Both the position numbers and the translations under genes were made by a program. Shown here piece after piece: positions 4,876 through 7,231 of a stretch of 7,231 nucleotides of DNA. Source of the stretch: Actinomycetales bacterium (GTDB lineage Bacteria; Actinomycetota; Actinomycetes; Actinomycetales; JAHECE01); assembly GCA_024641895.1 (NCBI GenBank), contig JAHECE010000135.1, forward strand, positions 1-7,231, given 5' to 3'. Positions within the stretch are counted from its first letter, which is position 1, and every line of letters begins with the position of its first letter. A model generated the notes under the pieces. It did no database searches. It was not told the origin of the DNA and saw only the letters and a program-made list of their open reading frames with translations.

Positions 4876-5232
4876 GTGAGGGCGAAGGACGGCGTCGGCG
4901 CCTACGGGGAACGGGTGGCCGCTCGGGCACTCGCTGCGAGTGGGATGCAGATCCTCGAGCGCAACTGGCGGGGACGCCAGGGCGAGATCGACATCGTGGG
5001 GCTCGACGGCGACGAGCTGGTGGTGGTGGAGGTCAAGACCCGATCGGGTCTCGGCTTCGGGCACCCCGCGGCGGCGGTGACACCCGCCAAGCTCGCCAGG
5101 CTGCGTCGACTGGCTGCCGAGTGGCTGGCGGCGCACGACCTGCGGCCGGCCGGCGTGCGGATCGACGTCGTCGCCGTGGTGCGGCACCGGGCGGGCCCGG
5201 CGGACGTCGAGCACCTTCGCGGGGTGCTCTGA
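4876..5232 (+). CDS. yraN: YraN family nuclease-like protein
   Basis: UPF0102/YraN protein with a restriction-endonuclease-like (Holliday-junction-resolvase-like) fold. 118 residues from GTG 4876, chosen because of GGAGG 8 nt upstream and because MRAKD is a common N terminus in actinobacterial homologues; GTG 4867 and 4870 would add three or two residues. The nuclease-type motif is intact: Glu37 and Asp39 in QGEIDIV, then Glu52 and Lys54 in VVVEVKTRSG, the D-(x)n-ExK pattern. The N-terminal GAYGERVAARAL helix and ERNWRGR strand are typical of the family. The biochemical activity is not established for most members. Its position before comM and dprA in many bacteria suggests a DNA-processing role. 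The stop codon overlaps comM ATG by one base (TGATG). Confidence 0.95.
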   Translation: MRAKDGVGAYGERVAARALAASGMQILERNWRGRQGEIDIVGLDGDELVVVEVKTRSGLGFGHPAAAVTPAKLARLRRLAAEWLAAHDLRPAGVRIDVVAVVRHRAGPADVEHLRGVL

Positions 5233-6773
5233 TGTCGCTCGGGCGGGCGCGGGCCGTGGCGCTCGTCGGACTCAACGCTCACGTTGTCGAGGTCGAGGCA
5301 CACCTTGCGGCCGCGTTGCCCGCCTTCACGATCGTCGGCCTGCCCGACGCCTCGCTGTCCGAGGCGCGGGACCGGGTCCGGGCCGCCGTGGCGTCCTGCG
5401 CCCTCGCGTGGCCGGCGCGTCGGATCACGGTCAACCTCTCGCCGGCGTCCCTGCCCAAGGCCGGCTCCGGATTCGACCTGGCGATCGCCGTCGCGACGCT
5501 GGCGGCGGCCGACGTCATCGACGCCGTCCTTCCGGCCCGCGCCGTTCATCTGGGCGAGCTCGGTCTGGACGGGCGGCTGCACCCCGTGCGTGGCGTCCTG
5601 CCGGCGGTCGCCGCGGCGGTCGCGGCCGGGTGCTCGCGCGTGATGGTGGCCGAAGGGAACGCGTCCGAGGCCGGGCTCGTCCACGGAGCCGAGGTCCTCG
5701 CCGTCCGGCATCTCGCCGAGGTGGTGCGGTGCTACGGCGGCGAGGTGGCCGTCCCGGCCGACGTGCCGCCGGGCCCGCCGCCAGTGCGACCGGCGCGGAC
5801 GGCGGCCGAACGCGCCGAACCCGATCTCGTCGACGTCCTCGGCCAGACCGAGGCCCGGCACGCGCTCGAGGTCGCCGCCGCGGGTGGTCACCACCTGCTC
5901 CTCCTGGGCCCGCCCGGCGCGGGCAAGACGATGCTCGCCGCGCGGCTGCCGGGCATCCTGCCGGACCTGACCGATCGTGAGGCCGTTGAGGTCACGTCCG
6001 TGCACTCCGTCGCAGGGACGTTCGACGCCGACGACGGGCTCCTCACGCGCCCGCCGTTCGAGAGCCCGCACCACACGGCGACGCCGGCTGCCGTCGTGGG
6101 AGGCGGCGCCGGGATCCCGCGACCGGGTGCGGCCTCACGCGCCCACCGTGGTGTGCTCTTCCTGGACGAGGCGCCCGAGTTCTCGCCGCGCGTCCTCGAG
6201 ACGCTGCGCCAACCCCTGGAGCACGGTGAGCTGGTGCTGCACCGGGCGCGAGGCTCGGCCCGGTACCCCGCCCGCTTTCAGCTGGTCCTGGCCGCCAACC
6301 CTTGCCCCTGCGGTCGCGGCAGCGGCAAGGCTGCGGACTGCACGTGCAGCCCGCTCGCCCGCCGGCGCTATCTGGGCCGCCTCTCCGGCCCGCTCCTGGA
6401 TCGCGTCGACCTCCAGATCGAGGTTCCGGCGCCCACGAGGGCGACCCTTGCCCTGGCGGGGCCGCCCGAGTCGACCACGACCGTGGCGGAGCGCGTGCTG
6501 ATGGCCAGAGCCAGGGCCGACGAGCGGTTGCGCGGTACGCCGTGGCGGCTCAACGCCGAGGTTCCGGGGTCGTGGCTTCGCGAGCACGCCCCGGTCGCCG
6601 GTGCGACCGCGGACCTCGAGCGAGCCCTGGACCGTGGTGCGCTGAGCCTGCGAGGGATGGATCGCGTGCTGCGGATCGCCTGGACGGTGGCCGATCTGGC
6701 CGGCCGGGATTCACCGACCCGCGACGACGTCGGGCGGGCCCTCTCGCTACGGACGCGAGGGACTCATGGCTGA
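5232..6773 (+). CDS. comM: ComM/YifB family AAA+ ATPase (Mg-chelatase-like)
   Basis: 513 residues, the normal family length. The N-terminal ChlI-like fold (about 5-150) has the hallmark FTIVGLPDASLSEARDRVRAA and ITVNLSPASLPKAGSGFDLAIA. The AAA+ core has Walker A GPPGAGKT (226-233, Lys232), Walker B VLFLDEAPEF (Asp312, Glu313) and a sensor/arginine-finger region LSGPLLDRVDLQIEV. Cysteines at 358, 360, 370 and 372 (NPCPCG and CTC) form the conserved cysteine cluster of the family, probably metal-binding. A C-terminal Mg-chelatase domain ends at SLRTRGTHG. In Vibrio cholerae ComM is a hexameric branch-migration helicase that helps integrate transforming DNA; a similar role here is inferred. ATG 5232 overlaps the yraN stop codon, and open sequence upstream in the same frame is yraN in another frame. 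The last 8 nt overlap dprA. Confidence 0.96.
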   Translation: MSLGRARAVALVGLNAHVVEVEAHLAAALPAFTIVGLPDASLSEARDRVRAAVASCALAWPARRITVNLSPASLPKAGSGFDLAIAVATLAAADVIDAVLPARAVHLGELGLDGRLHPVRGVLPAVAAAVAAGCSRVMVAEGNASEAGLVHGAEVLAVRHLAEVVRCYGGEVAVPADVPPGPPPVRPARTAAERAEPDLVDVLGQTEARHALEVAAAGGHHLLLLGPPGAGKTMLAARLPGILPDLTDREAVEVTSVHSVAGTFDADDGLLTRPPFESPHHTATPAAVVGGGAGIPRPGAASRAHRGVLFLDEAPEFSPRVLETLRQPLEHGELVLHRARGSARYPARFQLVLAANPCPCGRGSGKAADCTCSPLARRRYLGRLSGPLLDRVDLQIEVPAPTRATLALAGPPESTTTVAERVLMARARADERLRGTPWRLNAEVPGSWLREHAPVAGATADLERALDRGALSLRGMDRVLRIAWTVADLAGRDSPTRDDVGRALSLRTRGTHG

Positions 6774-7231
6774 GCCGGTGAGCGTGCCTTTCGACGCCGC
6801 TGACCCGGTCCTCGCGGCGGCCGCCTGGAGCCGCCTCACCGAGCCGGGCGACCGGGCTGCCGCCACGCTCGTCATCCACCTCGGCGCGGTCGGCGCGCTC
6901 GACTGGCTCCTGGCCGGCGGGGAGGAAGCGCCCGGCGCCCCGGCCGCGGCGTGGGCTCGCGCGCGAGAACGATGGCTTCCGCGGCTCTCCCGCCTCGATC
7001 CGAGGCGGGAGCTCGACGTCCTCGGTCGCCTCGGCGGGCGGCTCGTCCTGCCGGGTGACCCGGACTGGCCCGTGGGTCTGGCGGACCTCGGGCCCGCGGT
7101 GCCGCACTGCCTCTGGGTACGCGGCGCGGCGCTGCGACCTCTCCTCGACCGCTCGGCCGCCGTCGTCGGCGCCAGGGCGTGCACCGCGTACGTCCAGCAC
7201 GTCGCCGCGGGGCTCGGCAGCGGCCTCGCCG
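6766..7231 (+). CDS. dprA: DNA-processing protein DprA, 3' partial
   Basis: The first 155 residues of DprA, which loads RecA onto incoming single-stranded DNA in transformation; the frame leaves the window open. Visible family features are an N-terminal helical region (AAAAWSRLTEPGD, then LGAVGALDWLL), RWLPRLSRLD, then the start of the Rossmann-like domain GGRLVLPGDPDWPVGLADLG, CLWVRGAALRPLL and SAAVVGARACTAYVQHVA. The VGAR motif matches the conserved (V)G(S/A)R of DprA; the usual Gly after the Tyr of this motif appears as Val. ATG 6766 lies inside the end of comM (8-nt overlap), with GAGG at 6757-6760 five nt upstream; a GTG at 6778 is a weaker alternative. The C-terminal half, including the rest of the DNA-binding fold, is outside the window. 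Confidence 0.95.
   Translation, partial: MAEPVSVPFDAADPVLAAAAWSRLTEPGDRAAATLVIHLGAVGALDWLLAGGEEAPGAPAAAWARARERWLPRLSRLDPRRELDVLGRLGGRLVLPGDPDWPVGLADLGPAVPHCLWVRGAALRPLLDRSAAVVGARACTAYVQHVAAGLGSGLA

Noticed and set aside
3080..5214. Large minus-strand open frames opposite lepB, rnhB, DUF2469 and yraN
   Set aside because: They mirror conserved genes, show low-complexity composition and have no convincing start signals.
4854..5231. Upstream extension of the comM frame to 4854
   Set aside because: This part is yraN in another frame; ComM family N termini begin at MSLGRARAVALVG, matching ATG 5232.

Overview
The window is a dense, very GC-rich, single-strand (+) stretch of housekeeping genes: khpA (5' end cut off), rimM, trmD (fused to an acetyltransferase domain), rplS, lepB, rnhB, a DUF2469 gene, yraN, comM and dprA (3' end cut off). 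This order, above all rnhB-DUF2469-yraN-comM-dprA downstream of rplS-lepB, is the conserved actinobacterial arrangement (M. tuberculosis has the same run around Rv2908c-Rv2896c). GC-rich codon use, frequent GTG starts and the DUF2469 gene all point to an actinomycete. L19, RimM and TrmD look most like Micrococcales (Cellulomonas-type) proteins, but I cannot name the genus.

Layout. 1-885: end of the KH-domain RNA-binding gene khpA, a very strong hairpin (244-282), then rimM. 887-2305: one open frame of 472 codons holding a complete TrmD methyltransferase followed by a complete GNAT acetyltransferase domain. 2306-2513: a 208-bp gap with a terminator-like hairpin, a likely promoter, and a structured leader in front of rplS. 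2514-2873: rplS. 2934-4695: lepB, rnhB and DUF2469, with 4-nt start/stop overlaps at the last two junctions. 4696-4875: a 180-bp gap with inverted repeats. 4876-7231: yraN, comM and dprA, overlapping by 1 and 8 nt.

How they fit together. KhpA, RimM, TrmD and L19 serve ribosome maturation and decoding. LepB is the type I signal peptidase. RNase HII, YraN, ComM and DprA are nucleic-acid processing proteins; the last three form a DNA-handling group linked to recombination and transformation. The hairpins after khpA and after trmD, with a separate promoter before rplS, suggest that rimM-trmD is expressed at a lower level than the abundant ribosomal proteins on either side. This is inferred from layout.

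Most of the window is conventional. Points worth a second look are the TrmD-GNAT fusion with a possible internal start, a Glu where the proposed catalytic Asp of TrmD normally sits, and an rplS leader whose hairpin loop is complementary over 9 nt to the sequence just before the rplS ribosome binding site. I see no mobile element, CRISPR array, tRNA or rRNA gene.
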